This document shows positions 1 to 8,329 of a stretch of DNA of 64,000 nt, in pieces (the stretch's first letter is position 1; each line of letters begins with the position of its first letter). The translations under genes and the position numbers were made by a program. The DNA is taken from contig NZ_JAXMOH010000008.1 of assembly GCF_034670005.1 (NCBI RefSeq), positions 120,265 to 184,264 of the forward strand. Reading direction: 5' to 3'. The notes below the pieces were generated by a model that made no database searches, was not told where the DNA came from, and worked only from the letters and a program-made list of their open reading frames with translations. This DNA comes from Thalassobius sp034670005 (GTDB lineage Bacteria > Pseudomonadota > Alphaproteobacteria > Rhodobacterales > Rhodobacteraceae).

Positions 1-134
1 GCCATATGGGGCATGTGAATGCCCATATGGTGTTGGGGATGCTGGGCAGCATCGACACCGCGTTCAAGGCGCTGGACGTGCCGCATGGCGGTGGCGCGCT
101 GGACGCGGCGGCGATGGTGATGGCCAAGGGCTAG
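1..134 (+). CDS. class V aminotransferase, C-terminal fragment
   Basis: Only the last 43 codons are present, read from base 3 to the TAG at 132-134. The fragment starts HMGHVNAHMVLGMLGSID and ends in an alanine-rich tail. This matches the C-terminus of PLP-dependent class V aminotransferases of the serine/alanine/aspartate-glyoxylate type, where a GHMGH-N-H stretch lies near the end. The PLP lysine and the substrate-defining part lie outside the window, so the amino donor cannot be named. It points toward the coxG end of the minus-strand cox operon, so the two transcription units converge. Confidence 0.6.
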   Translation, partial: HMGHVNAHMVLGMLGSIDTAFKALDVPHGGGALDAAAMVMAKG

Positions 135-184
135 GCCACGGCGCCACGTGCGCGCGACATAACAGAGAGCCTCAGCCCGTCTTG

Positions 185-229
185 TCGGCCAGCGCGAATG
201 GCAACTAGGCGGGGCGAAGCTGCCGTTCG
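185..229 (+). repeat. dispersed degenerate intergenic repeat, copy A
   Basis: A 45-base stretch that begins TCGGCCAGCGC, contains TAGGCGGGGC and ends CGTTCG. A second copy of the same length and orientation lies at 9851-9895; comparing them by eye gives 37 of 45 identical bases. The copy sits between the aminotransferase tail and coxG and is followed by small dyads at 241-256 (CCAATG-GCCG-CATTGG) and 279-299 (CCGGCC/GGCCGG). There is no open frame. It looks like one of the degenerate intergenic repeats of this bacterial family. Confidence 0.6.
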
Positions 230-403
230 GTGATTTCTCTCCAATGGCCGCATTGGCCTCTTAGTAGCTCTGGCGAAGCCGGCCGTTGTGACCGGCCGGG
301 GTTGTTCACGAACCAGTTCTCCAGCGCTGGAAACAACGCAAACGCCGACCCGTTCTGACACAGGTCGACACTTGCGCCAGAACGTCGCTTGCGATGCAAC
401 AGG

Positions 404-856
404 TTAGCTAACCTGCTCTGCGTCCAACACCTCAGCGAAGCTCTTGAAGAACTTCGCGGCGAGTTTCTTGGCTGTGCTCTGGATCAGGCGGCTACCAAGC
501 TGCGCCAGCTTGCCGCCGATTTGGGCCTTGGCATCGTAGGTCAGGATCGTTGTGTCACCGTCCGCCACCAGCGTGACATCCGCCCCGCCTTTGGCGTGAC
601 CGGCTGCGCCGCCGCTCCCTTGACCGGTCAGAGAAAACGCATCAGGTGCGCCACTTTTGTCGAGTTGGACATCACCGCTGAACCGCGCCTTGACCGGCCC
701 GATTTTGAGCAGGATCTTTGCCTCTAGTTCTGTGTCGGAATGTTGGACAAGCTCTTCGCAGCCCGGAATGCATTGCCGCAAGATCTCGGGGTCATTCAGC
801 GCCGCATAGACACGCTCCATTGGGGCGTTGATGACGATTTCGTCTTTGAGTTCCAT
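404..856 (-). CDS. coxG: CoxG, CO dehydrogenase-associated SRPBCC protein
   Basis: The product has 150 residues and matches the CoxG (CO dehydrogenase subunit G) family of the SRPBCC/START-like fold. It opens with MELKDEIVINAPMERVYAAL, the usual first strand and helix, and carries the PGC loop and a glycine-rich central strand (GQGSGGAAGHAKGGADV). Family members have a hydrophobic pocket and are thought to help with membrane recruitment or quinone contact of CO dehydrogenase; that role is inferred from the family. It is the last gene of the cox operon. Its ATG lies 12 bases after a small upstream ORF, with AGAGG in that gap as ribosome binding site. The length is normal for short CoxG proteins that lack a C-terminal anchor. 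Confidence 0.9.
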   Translation of the reverse strand: MELKDEIVINAPMERVYAALNDPEILRQCIPGCEELVQHSDTELEAKILLKIGPVKARFSGDVQLDKSGAPDAFSLTGQGSGGAAGHAKGGADVTLVADGDTTILTYDAKAQIGGKLAQLGSRLIQSTAKKLAAKFFKSFAEVLDAEQVS

Positions 857-868
857 GATCGTACCTCT

Positions 869-970
869 TTAACAGCAGGGAAACTTGATGGTCGCAAGCG
901 TTTCGGCTTGCTCGGGAGTGAGGTCCCATTTTTGACGCAGCGCGCGGAAATACTTCTGCAAACTTTTCAT
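869..970 (-). CDS. 33-residue small ORF in the cox operon
   Basis: This frame encodes MKSLQKYFRALRQKWDLTPE followed by 13 more residues, ending FPCC and TAA. It fills the gap between mocA and coxG. The mocA stop codon is at 973-975, only two bases before this ATG, and an AAAGGG lies about 9 bases upstream of it. Its own stop is followed by AGAGG and then coxG. The packing matches the rest of the operon, where most genes overlap or nearly touch. The peptide is basic in its first half and ends in a vicinal cysteine pair, which could bind metal or form a disulfide. I do not recognise a named family. A chance ORF is possible, but both ribosome binding sites and the spacing favour real translation. 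Confidence 0.6.
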   Translation of the reverse strand: MKSLQKYFRALRQKWDLTPEQAETLATIKFPCC

Positions 971-972
971 GG

Positions 973-1578
973 TCAGACCCTTTCGGAAGGTGTTTCTTGA
1001 AACGCCGCAAAGGCGGCGGGCGTGTCGATGTCATTGCAGAAACCAGACTGCGACAACGGGATGTTCTGCACCAGATCGGGGTTGCTGCGTGTGAACTTGG
1101 CGCAGCCGGGATTTGTTTTATCCGCAAGCAATCGGGACCGCATATCCTCGGGCACGATGATCGGGTTGCCCCGCTGCGTTCCCTGCAAAGGGATCGATAT
1201 TTTCGCGGTGTTCCCAACCAGATGCGCGCTGATCAATGCGTGTAAATTGGCTGCCGTTAGCTGCGGTTGGTCGCCCAGTCCAATCAGCAAATGCGCCGCG
1301 TTTGGGGCGTCAAGAAGCCCCGCACGAACCGAAAAGGGCTGACCCATTTCGAAGTCTCGATTATACACCAGCCGGACAGGCAGACCCGCAAGAACCGCGT
1401 CAATCCGCATCGCTTCAAATCCAGTGACGACGCAAACCTCGCCATCAACTGCCGCAAGATAGGTTTCGACAACATGCCGGATCATCGGAACGCCGCCAAC
1501 GGGCAGCAACAGCTTGTTGCGCGCTTCCATCCGGCGTGACAGTCCCGCCGCCAGTATGACCGCCCCGACACTATCCAT
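973..1578 (-). CDS. mocA: MobA/MocA-like molybdenum cofactor nucleotidyltransferase
   Basis: The product has 201 residues and a nucleotidyltransferase fold. The N-terminal signature GAVILAAGLSRRMEARNKLL (GxxxRM..K) binds the nucleotide triphosphate and sugar phosphate, and GLGDQPQLT supplies the metal-binding aspartate. The family (MocA, cytidylyltransferase for molybdopterin cytosine dinucleotide, or the related MobA) finishes the cofactor used by xanthine-oxidase-type enzymes. CO dehydrogenase carries the cytosine form, and the position inside the cox operon fits a dedicated MCD synthase. The ATG overlaps the end of coxF by 8 bases, which suggests translational coupling. Whether it uses CTP or GTP cannot be read with certainty. 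Confidence 0.82.
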   Translation of the reverse strand: MDSVGAVILAAGLSRRMEARNKLLLPVGGVPMIRHVVETYLAAVDGEVCVVTGFEAMRIDAVLAGLPVRLVYNRDFEMGQPFSVRAGLLDAPNAAHLLIGLGDQPQLTAANLHALISAHLVGNTAKISIPLQGTQRGNPIIVPEDMRSRLLADKTNPGCAKFTRSNPDLVQNIPLSQSGFCNDIDTPAAFAAFQETPSERV

Positions 1579-2350
1579 TTTGGGCAGCCTGTGCCAGAAC
1601 TTCGCGCTTTGTCTGTGTCAGTTCGGCCAGAATTGACAGGGCAATTTCCGCCGGAGTGACCGCGCCGATATTCAGGCCGGCAGGTGCGTGAACAGCCGCA
1701 ACCTGCGCCGCGTCAACGCCTGTTGCCAACAGCTTGTCCGACAAGGTTGCAAATTTTTTGGCGCTGCCGACAAAGGCAACATAGTCCGCACTTTCAGCCA
1801 GTCCTGTCTGGAGCGCGGCCAAGTCGCCCTGTCCTTGTGTCGCGATCACCAAATACCGGCCGCGACCGGGCAAGCGGGATGGCAAAGCCATGTCAGTTGC
1901 CGCCTCTGCCGCAGCCCACCCAAATTGCGGCGCCAACTCCATCAGCTTTACAGCGACGGGGGATTGTCCAAAAATCAATAGATCGGGTTCCGGCAGATGC
2001 GGCTCTATGAAAATGTCGATGGTGCCTTTGGACGGACAGCCGTTGCGCGCAAACCGGACCCCATCGACGTCGTCGCCCGCCTTCACGCCCTTTTCGGCCA
2101 AGTCTTCCTCTGGAGCGACCGAGATAAACTGCGGCTGGCCGGTTGTGTAGGCACGCAACGTCGCCTCTTTGATCGCAGCCTTCACGCATCCACCGCCAAG
2201 CCACCCGTCAAGGATCGTCCCGTCCCCCCGCAAAAGCGCCTTGGCCCCCGGTTTGGCCGCAGTCGTGCCGGCTGTGCGGACAATCGTTGCGATGGCGAAG
2301 TAGTCTTCGCCCTCTTGCAACCCTTGTTCCATGATCTGCTTGGGTGTCAT
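1571..2350 (-). CDS. coxF: CoxF, XdhC/CoxI family cofactor-insertion protein
   Basis: A 259-residue member of the XdhC/CoxI family. The N-terminal region holds the family stretch GWLGGGCVKAAIKEAT with its conserved cysteine. The C-terminal part resembles the Rossmann-like XdhC_C domain (LLIFGQSPVAVKLMELAP, then YVAFVGSAKKF). XdhC proteins bind the molybdenum cofactor, help its sulfuration and insert it into the large subunit; in the characterised Oligotropha system CoxF acts after CoxD and CoxE in building the Cu-S-Mo centre. Its ATG overlaps the coxE stop (ATGA), and its 3' end overlaps mocA. The assignment is firm at family level; the exact step is taken from the Oligotropha work. Confidence 0.87.
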   Translation of the reverse strand: MTPKQIMEQGLQEGEDYFAIATIVRTAGTTAAKPGAKALLRGDGTILDGWLGGGCVKAAIKEATLRAYTTGQPQFISVAPEEDLAEKGVKAGDDVDGVRFARNGCPSKGTIDIFIEPHLPEPDLLIFGQSPVAVKLMELAPQFGWAAAEAATDMALPSRLPGRGRYLVIATQGQGDLAALQTGLAESADYVAFVGSAKKFATLSDKLLATGVDAAQVAAVHAPAGLNIGAVTPAEIALSILAELTQTKREVLAQAAQNG

Positions 2351-3534
2351 AACCGGGCCAACTCCTGTTCAAGTGCGGCGAGGTCTTCCAGCGTGTTCGC
2401 CGCACGGAAAAGATCAAGATGCGGCAATGCTCCCGCCATCGCGCGGGCGGTTGGTTCGTACCCGTCCCAACCTTTCAGCGGATTGAGCCATATGATCTTG
2501 CAGCCGCGTTTCTTCAACCGGATCAGCGCATCCGAAATCCCGTCAGGAGAGACGGTGTCATAGCCATCTGACAGGATCATCACGACGGTTCGGTTGTCGA
2601 CAAACCGACGGCCATAGGTGCCGGCAAAAAAGTCCAGGCTCTCACCGATCTTTGATCCCCCCGCGAACCCGTCAGCAAGCAAAGACAACCGGGCCAATGC
2701 GCGCAAAGGATCCTTGTCGCGCAGGGCTTCGGTGATCCGCACCAACCGCGTGTGGAAAAGATAGGCATCCGCGCGCGGATCGGCCCGCATCAACCCCGCC
2801 AGAAAGGCAAGAAAGATGCGCGAATAGACCGTCATGGATCCCGAAACATCGCAAATGGCAGTTAACCGCAGGGTGCGATCCGGCCGATGGCGTTTAGGCA
2901 GCGCAAAGGGCTCGCCTCCCGTCGCAAGGCTCTGCCGCATGACTTTGCGAAAATGAATCTGGTCGCCTTTGCTGGCGGCTTTGCGGCGACGTGATCTGCG
3001 ATCCCGCATGGCAGCACCAAGGCGCTGGGCGATCTTTTCCGCCGCCTCTATATCTTCGGGTCGTACAATATTCCGTAGGTCCGTCTTGAACAAGTTGGCC
3101 ACATCAGTGGCCACCAATTTGCCTTCACCATCGCTTGTCGCTTCGCCTTCGCCACCGTCAGGTGCGCTGACATCGCCCGCGCCGCCGCTGGTGTCCGCCT
3201 CGATATTTACCTCTCGCGAAGAATGGACATTTTCGCTTTGGCTTGGTGTCGCCGTCGGTGTGACCCGGGTTTGGACCCGCCCGCCATTCATCCAGAAACT
3301 GTTGAACAAGGCGTCGAACTGCGCCGCCTCTTCGGCGCATCCCGTAAAGACAGACTTCAGCGCGCGGCGCGCGTCCTGTGGGTTTGCGGCGTTGATATGG
3401 GTCAGGGCGTCCAATGCTATGCCCGTTTCGCCCACACCAAGCCGTAAGCCATTTTCGCGCAGATGCGCGACAAACCCGGCCATGCGGGACGCAGGCCCCG
3501 GATCACGGGCAGCAAATTTGGTCACAAGGCTCAT
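2347..3534 (-). CDS. coxE: CoxE, von Willebrand factor A domain maturation protein
   Basis: The product has 395 residues. A charged linker rich in Asp, Glu and Ser lies around residues 95-140, a basic patch (RDRRSRRRKAASKGD) near 195, and a VWA domain fills the C-terminal half. The metal-ion-dependent adhesion site DVSGSM (DxSxS) is intact in LTAICDVSGSMTVYSRIF. CoxE works with the AAA+ protein CoxD to introduce sulfur and copper into the active site of CO dehydrogenase, in the manner of MoxR/VWA chaperone pairs. Here it directly follows coxD with an ATGA overlap and is followed by coxF, also with ATGA, as in the classical coxDEF order. Confidence 0.9.
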   Translation of the reverse strand: MSLVTKFAARDPGPASRMAGFVAHLRENGLRLGVGETGIALDALTHINAANPQDARRALKSVFTGCAEEAAQFDALFNSFWMNGGRVQTRVTPTATPSQSENVHSSREVNIEADTSGGAGDVSAPDGGEGEATSDGEGKLVATDVANLFKTDLRNIVRPEDIEAAEKIAQRLGAAMRDRRSRRRKAASKGDQIHFRKVMRQSLATGGEPFALPKRHRPDRTLRLTAICDVSGSMTVYSRIFLAFLAGLMRADPRADAYLFHTRLVRITEALRDKDPLRALARLSLLADGFAGGSKIGESLDFFAGTYGRRFVDNRTVVMILSDGYDTVSPDGISDALIRLKKRGCKIIWLNPLKGWDGYEPTARAMAGALPHLDLFRAANTLEDLAALEQELARL

Positions 3535-4406
3535 GCGGCTTTTCCTGCAAGGCGCTGGGCGATCTCCGTCGGGATTGCATCGCGGTCCAGTTGCGTTTTC
3601 AGCAGGGTCGTCAGGGTCGCCTGGAGAATCGCAGGGTCATCGGTCAGATCAGCCACACCAAGCCCCATCAGGGCCGCGGCAAAATCCAGCATTTCTGCGA
3701 CGCCCGGTTTCTTTTCCAGCTCTTGCTTGCGCAGGGCCTGCACAAAACCCACGATCTGCGCGCAAAGCCTGTCGGTGATATCAGGGTAGCGACTGACCAG
3801 AATGGACAGTTCGGTCTCATGATCGGGATAGGGCACATGCGCATAGAGACACCGTCGGCGCAGCGCATCGCTTAGGTCGCGCGTACCATTAGCCGTCAGG
3901 ATAACGATGGGGCGTGTCGTGGCAGTGATTGTGCCCATTTCGGGTATTGTAATTTGGAACTCAGAAAGAATTTCAAGCAAGTAAGCCTCAAACTCTTCAT
4001 CTGCCCGATCAATCTCGTCGATCAGCAGCACGGGCGCTTTGTCTTGGCGGATCGCTTTGAGCAAAGGTCGTTCCAACAGGAATTCATCCGAGAAAATGCG
4101 CGCCTCGACGCTCTTGCCGGTTTCCCCATCTTCGGATGCTGCGCGGATCGCCAGGAGCTGACGCTGGTAGTTCCATTCGTAAATCGCCTGGGCGGCATCC
4201 AGTCCTTCGTAGCATTGGAGGCGGATCAACTGCGTGTCTTCGACAGCCGCCAGCACACGCGCCACTTCGGTCTTGCCGACGCCGGCCGCGCCTTCCAGCA
4301 ACAAGGGGCGCCCCAGCGCCAGCGACAAATGCAGCGCCATCGCCAGATCACCAGAGGCAATATAGCCCTGATCGGCCATGGCCGTTTGCAACGTTTTCCA
4401 AGTCAT
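3531..4406 (-). CDS. coxD: CoxD, MoxR-type AAA+ ATPase for CO dehydrogenase maturation
   Basis: A 291-residue AAA+ ATPase of the MoxR family. The Walker A motif is GAAGVGKTEVAR (about residue 38) and the Walker B is VLLIDEIDRADEEFE (about 125). A sensor region with ILTANGTRDLSDALRRRC follows, and a helical lid closes the C-terminus. In Oligotropha carboxidovorans CoxD is a membrane-bound chaperone needed to sulfurate the molybdenum centre. The gene follows coxL after a 51-base gap that holds a strong hairpin, while all later genes are coupled by overlaps. A GGAGGG in the 15 bases before the ATG is the likely ribosome binding site. Confidence 0.92.
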   Translation of the reverse strand: MTWKTLQTAMADQGYIASGDLAMALHLSLALGRPLLLEGAAGVGKTEVARVLAAVEDTQLIRLQCYEGLDAAQAIYEWNYQRQLLAIRAASEDGETGKSVEARIFSDEFLLERPLLKAIRQDKAPVLLIDEIDRADEEFEAYLLEILSEFQITIPEMGTITATTRPIVILTANGTRDLSDALRRRCLYAHVPYPDHETELSILVSRYPDITDRLCAQIVGFVQALRKQELEKKPGVAEMLDFAAALMGLGVADLTDDPAILQATLTTLLKTQLDRDAIPTEIAQRLAGKAA

Positions 4407-4425
4407 CGGTGCCCTCCCTGTGGGA

Positions 4426-4446
4426 CGGGCCGCATAACGCGGCCCG
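4426..4446 (-). other. intra-operonic hairpin between coxL and coxD
   Basis: An 8-base-pair perfect stem, CGGGCCGC with GCGGCCCG, around a 5-base loop. It lies in the only sizeable gap inside the coxMSLDEF block. No T-tract follows on the minus strand, so it is not a classical intrinsic terminator. A hairpin here would be well placed to protect the 3' end of a coxMSL message, which must be translated far more than the maturation genes. That function is inferred. Confidence 0.45.
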
Positions 4447-4457
4447 CGCCCGGTTCT

Positions 4458-6872
4458 TTAGTCGTGCAGTCCCAGAGAATTTGCGGTCTGCCAGATGCGC
4501 CAATGGTCATGGGGCATATTGGTGTGCCGGTTGCCAAACGGACGGAACGCATCCTGAACAGCGTTCGAGAAACAGGGCACGCCACCCACATGCGGGCTTT
4601 CGCCCACGCCCTTCGCCCCAATGGGGTGATGCGGGCTTGGTGTGACTGTGAAATCCGTTTCGTAGTTTGGCACTTCCCAAGCCGTTGGCAGGAAGAAATC
4701 CATCAACGTACCCGTCTTGACGTTGCCCATGTCGTCATAGGCAATCTCTTGCCCCAGGGCGACGGCAAGCGCTTCGGTCAGGCCGCCGTGGATCTGGCCT
4801 TCGATCACCATCGGGTTGATCCGCGTGCCGCAGTCGTCGAGCGCATAGAAGCGGCGGATTTCAGGCACACCGGTATCGACGTCGATGTCCATCACGCAGA
4901 CATAGGCCCCAAACGGATAAGTCATGTTGGGGGGATCGTAATAGCTCACCGCTTCCAGACCCGGCTCCAAACCCGGAATGGCCTGATTGTAAGCGGCATA
5001 AGCGATTTCCTTCATCGTCTTGAACCGTTCTGGCGCGCCTTTGACAACAAAACGGTCGACGTCGAATTCCACGTCGTCGTCGTGGACCTCAAGCAGATAG
5101 GCCGCGATCATCTGCGCCTTGGCGCGGATTTTGCGCCCTGCCATCGCGGTTGCCGCACCCGCGACCGGGGTTGAACGAGAACCGTAGGTGCCAAGACCGT
5201 ATGGCGCGGTATCCGTGTCCCCTTCCTCGATCGTGATGCTGTCAGCCGACAGGCCAATCTCGGTCGCAAGGATTTGCGCAAAGGTCGTGGCATGGCCCTG
5301 ACCCTGAGAGATGGTACCAAGCCGCGCCACAGCCGACCCGGTTGGGTGGATACGGATTTCGCAGCTATCAAACATACCCATTCCAAGGATGTCACAGTTC
5401 TTGACCGGACCGGCCCCCACGATTTCGGTAAAGAACGACAGGCCGATTCCCATGATTTTCCGGGTTTCGCCGCGTTTGAACGCCGCGACGCGTTCGGCCT
5501 GCTCGGCACGCAGCCCTTTGTAGTCGACCGCCTCCAGCGCCTTATCCCACGCGGTCTGATAATCGCCAGAGTCGTATTCCCAGCCAAGTGCCGCAGTGTA
5601 GGGGAACTGATCCTTCTTGATAAAGTTGATCGAGCGCAAATCCGCCGGGTCCATGTTCAGCTCAATGGCGAGGACTTCGATCATCCGCTCAATGAAATAC
5701 ACGGCTTCCGTTACGCGGAACGAACAGCGATAGGACACGCCGCCGGGTGCCTTATTGGTGTAGACACCATCAACCCCCAGATAGGCGACCGGAATGTCAT
5801 AGGATCCGGTGCAAATGTTCATGAATCCCGCCGGGAATTTGGTCGGGTCCGCACAGGCGTCAAACGCACCGTGGTCGGCGGTTACATGGCAGTGCAGGCC
5901 CGTGATTTTGCCTTCTTTGGTGGCGCTGATTTTACCTTTCATCCAATAGTCGCGGGCAAAGGCGGTGGACATCAGGTTTTCCATCCGGTCTTCGACCCAT
6001 TTCACCGGAAGACCGGTGACAATCGAGGCCACGATCGAACAGACATAGCCGGGGTAAACTCCGACCTTGTTGCCGAACCCGCCACCGATATCTGGAGAAA
6101 TGACCCGGATGTTATGCTCTTCGATGCCGGACAGCAGCGAAGCAACCGTGCGTACCACATGCGGCGCTTGGAACGTGCCCCAAACCGTCAACTTGCCATT
6201 CACCTTGTCCATCGACGCGACAGAGCCGCATGTCTCGAGCGGGCAGGGGTGGGTGCGGTGGTAGTACATTTCGGACTCGGCCACGACTTCGGCATTGTCG
6301 ATGACCTGTTCGGTCGCCTCCTGATCGCCCGCTTCCCATGTAAAGATGTGGTTGTGATGTTTGCGTGGGCCGTGCGCGCCGGGGGCCGTTGGATCCAGAT
6401 CCTCGCGCAGCACAACATCCGATTGCAGGGACTTGAAGGGGTCGACGATAACTTCAAGCTCCTCGTACTCCACTTCCACCAGCTCCACCGCATCAGCCGC
6501 GACATAGCGGTCTGAGGCGACAACAAAGGCTACCTCCTGGCCCTGAAACAGAACCTTGCCATCGGCCAGCACCATCTGCTTGTCGCCCGCGAGCGTTGGC
6601 ATCCAGTGCAGGTTGAGCGGCTCAAGGTCTTTGGCTGTCAGAACCGCAATAACGCCGGGCAGCGCCATCGCCGCGTCGATATTGATCGACTTAACCCGGG
6701 CGTGCGCATAGGGCGAGCGCACGAAATCACCGTGCAGCATGCCCGGCAGCTTAACGTCGTCGACATAGTTGCCCTTGCCCTGAGTAAAGCGCGCATCTTC
6801 GACCCGCTTGCGGGAACACCCCATGCCCTTCAGGCCAGCGACCCGTTCTTCGCGTGTGACTTCGTCCTTCAT
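4458..6872 (-). CDS. coxL: CoxL, form I aerobic CO dehydrogenase large (Mo-Cu) subunit
   Basis: An 804-residue molybdenum hydroxylase large subunit, normal length for form I CoxL. It binds molybdopterin cytosine dinucleotide and the bimetallic Cu-S-Mo site that oxidises CO to CO2. The active-site loop is at residues 380-386 and reads SYRCSFR, so the copper-binding cysteine of form I enzymes (AYXCSFR) is present at 383 but the first residue is Ser instead of Ala. The catalytic glutamate region GAKGVGESPHVGG lies near the C-terminus. The downstream context PADLRSINFIKKDQFPYTA also fits form I. The start overlaps the coxS stop (ATGA). The alternative, a form II or aldehyde-oxidase type, would carry AYRGAGR and is excluded by the cysteine. 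Confidence 0.95.
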   Translation of the reverse strand: MKDEVTREERVAGLKGMGCSRKRVEDARFTQGKGNYVDDVKLPGMLHGDFVRSPYAHARVKSINIDAAMALPGVIAVLTAKDLEPLNLHWMPTLAGDKQMVLADGKVLFQGQEVAFVVASDRYVAADAVELVEVEYEELEVIVDPFKSLQSDVVLREDLDPTAPGAHGPRKHHNHIFTWEAGDQEATEQVIDNAEVVAESEMYYHRTHPCPLETCGSVASMDKVNGKLTVWGTFQAPHVVRTVASLLSGIEEHNIRVISPDIGGGFGNKVGVYPGYVCSIVASIVTGLPVKWVEDRMENLMSTAFARDYWMKGKISATKEGKITGLHCHVTADHGAFDACADPTKFPAGFMNICTGSYDIPVAYLGVDGVYTNKAPGGVSYRCSFRVTEAVYFIERMIEVLAIELNMDPADLRSINFIKKDQFPYTAALGWEYDSGDYQTAWDKALEAVDYKGLRAEQAERVAAFKRGETRKIMGIGLSFFTEIVGAGPVKNCDILGMGMFDSCEIRIHPTGSAVARLGTISQGQGHATTFAQILATEIGLSADSITIEEGDTDTAPYGLGTYGSRSTPVAGAATAMAGRKIRAKAQMIAAYLLEVHDDDVEFDVDRFVVKGAPERFKTMKEIAYAAYNQAIPGLEPGLEAVSYYDPPNMTYPFGAYVCVMDIDVDTGVPEIRRFYALDDCGTRINPMVIEGQIHGGLTEALAVALGQEIAYDDMGNVKTGTLMDFFLPTAWEVPNYETDFTVTPSPHHPIGAKGVGESPHVGGVPCFSNAVQDAFRPFGNRHTNMPHDHWRIWQTANSLGLHD

Positions 6873-7363
6873 TGCGCCGCCTCCTTGGCTGCATTCAGTT
6901 CAGACGCTGCTGACAGAATGGATTTCACGATGTTCTGGTAACCGGTGCAGCGGCAGATGTTGCCAGCGATGCCAAAGCGGACCTCTTCTTCGGTCGGGTT
7001 TGGGTTTTCCTCAAGCAGCTTGGCCGCGCGCGTGATCATGCCCGGTGTGCAGAAACCACATTGAAGGCCGTGATGTTCCTTGAAGTTCTCTTGCAGGACG
7101 TGCAACGCATCCGGGCTGCCGAGTCCTTCGATTGTCGTGATTTCTGCACCATCGGCCTGGGCCACAAAGACGGTGCAGGATTTCACGGATTTGCCGTTCA
7201 TTGTCACCGTGCAGGCGCCGCAGTGCGATGTCTCGCAGCCAACATGCGGTCCGGTGATGTTGAGTTTTTCGCGCAGCGCATAAATCAGCAACTCGCGCGG
7301 TTCGGCCAGAAATTCGTGATCCGTGCCGTTCACGTTCAGTTTGACGTGCATCTTGTTTGACAT
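6869..7363 (-). CDS. coxS: CoxS, CO dehydrogenase small iron-sulfur subunit
   Basis: A 164-residue protein carrying two [2Fe-2S] clusters. The plant-ferredoxin-type motif is CETSHCGACTVTMNGKSVKSC (about residues 43-63), and the C-terminal cluster uses CGFCTPGM together with CRCTGY. It passes electrons from the molybdenum site in CoxL to the FAD in CoxM. I chose the ATG at 7361-7363 over a longer frame because a GGAGGAG lies just upstream, in the 13-base gap after the coxM stop, and family members start at this point. The stop overlaps the coxL start by 4 bases. Confidence 0.95.
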   Translation of the reverse strand: MSNKMHVKLNVNGTDHEFLAEPRELLIYALREKLNITGPHVGCETSHCGACTVTMNGKSVKSCTVFVAQADGAEITTIEGLGSPDALHVLQENFKEHHGLQCGFCTPGMITRAAKLLEENPNPTEEEVRFGIAGNICRCTGYQNIVKSILSAASELNAAKEAAQ

Positions 7364-7376
7364 TGTGAACTCCTCC

Positions 7377-8231
7377 CTAAGCCCTTGACCAGGCGCGTGC
7401 GATCGCGCGGCCAAGCACGATGCCAGCGGCGTGGCGTTTGAATGCGACCGGGCCGCGGTTGTCTTCTGTCGGATCAATATCGCCGAGCATGGCTGTGATC
7501 GCAGTCTTGACCGCAGCCTCTTCGCAACCGGTTCCGACCAATGCTTCTCCCGCAGCTTCGGACCAGATCGGCGTGTCGCTGAGGTTGGTCATCGCGATCG
7601 AAGCAGCCGCGACTTTGCCGTCTGCTTTGCGGATCTGCACAGCGGCAGCGGCAGTGGCATAGTCGCCAATTTTGCGCTTTTGCTTCTCATAAGCATAGCC
7701 GCCTGTCGGTGCCGCAAAGGTCACGGCTGTCAGAACCTCTTCGTCCTCACGGCCGGTCATATAGGCCGCCTCGTAAAATTCACGCGCATCAACGGCACGG
7801 TCCCCGTCAGGGCCGGTCAGGTGAAATTGCGCATCCAGGCATTGCATCAGACCGGGCATATCATTGCCGGGATCGCCGTTGGCCACGTTGCCGCCCACAG
7901 TGCCCATATACCGGACCTGCGGATCGGCAATTTGCAGCGCAGCTTCTCTCATGATGGGCGCGGCTTCGGCGAGGGGCGCAGAGTTAATGATGTCGTGCTG
8001 TGTGGTCATCGCGCCGATACGGATGGTCCCGTCGGCAACCGTGATCCCGCTCAGACCCGCGATACCCTGAAGGTCGATCAGGTGTGGCACCTCTGCCATC
8101 CGCAGCTTCATCATGGGGATAAGGCTGTGTCCGCCTGCGATGACGCGCGCATCGTCTCCGTGCTCTTGAAGCAAGGCGATGACGCCCGCCATGTCTTTCG
8201 GCCTGTAGTATTCAAACGCCGCTGGTATCAT
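7377..8231 (-). CDS. coxM: CoxM, CO dehydrogenase medium FAD-binding subunit
   Basis: A 284-residue flavoprotein of the xanthine dehydrogenase FAD-subunit family. Both FAD loops are present: AGGHSLIP near residue 32 and TVGGNVANGDPGND near 111. CoxM takes electrons from the iron-sulfur subunit and hands them on to the quinone pool. The ATG is preceded by GGGAGG at a spacing of 7. It is the first structural gene of the operon and begins 134 bases downstream of coxC. That gap contains a phased direct repeat likely to be the regulator's site. Gene order M-S-L matches other form I clusters. Confidence 0.94.
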   Translation of the reverse strand: MIPAAFEYYRPKDMAGVIALLQEHGDDARVIAGGHSLIPMMKLRMAEVPHLIDLQGIAGLSGITVADGTIRIGAMTTQHDIINSAPLAEAAPIMREAALQIADPQVRYMGTVGGNVANGDPGNDMPGLMQCLDAQFHLTGPDGDRAVDAREFYEAAYMTGREDEEVLTAVTFAAPTGGYAYEKQKRKIGDYATAAAAVQIRKADGKVAAASIAMTNLSDTPIWSEAAGEALVGTGCEEAAVKTAITAMLGDIDPTEDNRGPVAFKRHAAGIVLGRAIARAWSRA

Positions 8232-8329
8232 TGCTTCGCCTCCCGTTCCGCAAATGTATGTCAGGGCGGCAGAATGTACGCAGCGGTATGCCGACGCTTG
8301 CGCTGTTCAATGAAAGACCTGCTTTTTTT

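Noticed and set aside
304..319. GTTC...GTTC pair that resembles a LexA box
   Set aside because: The spacer is 8 bases instead of 7 and no gene starts nearby on either strand.
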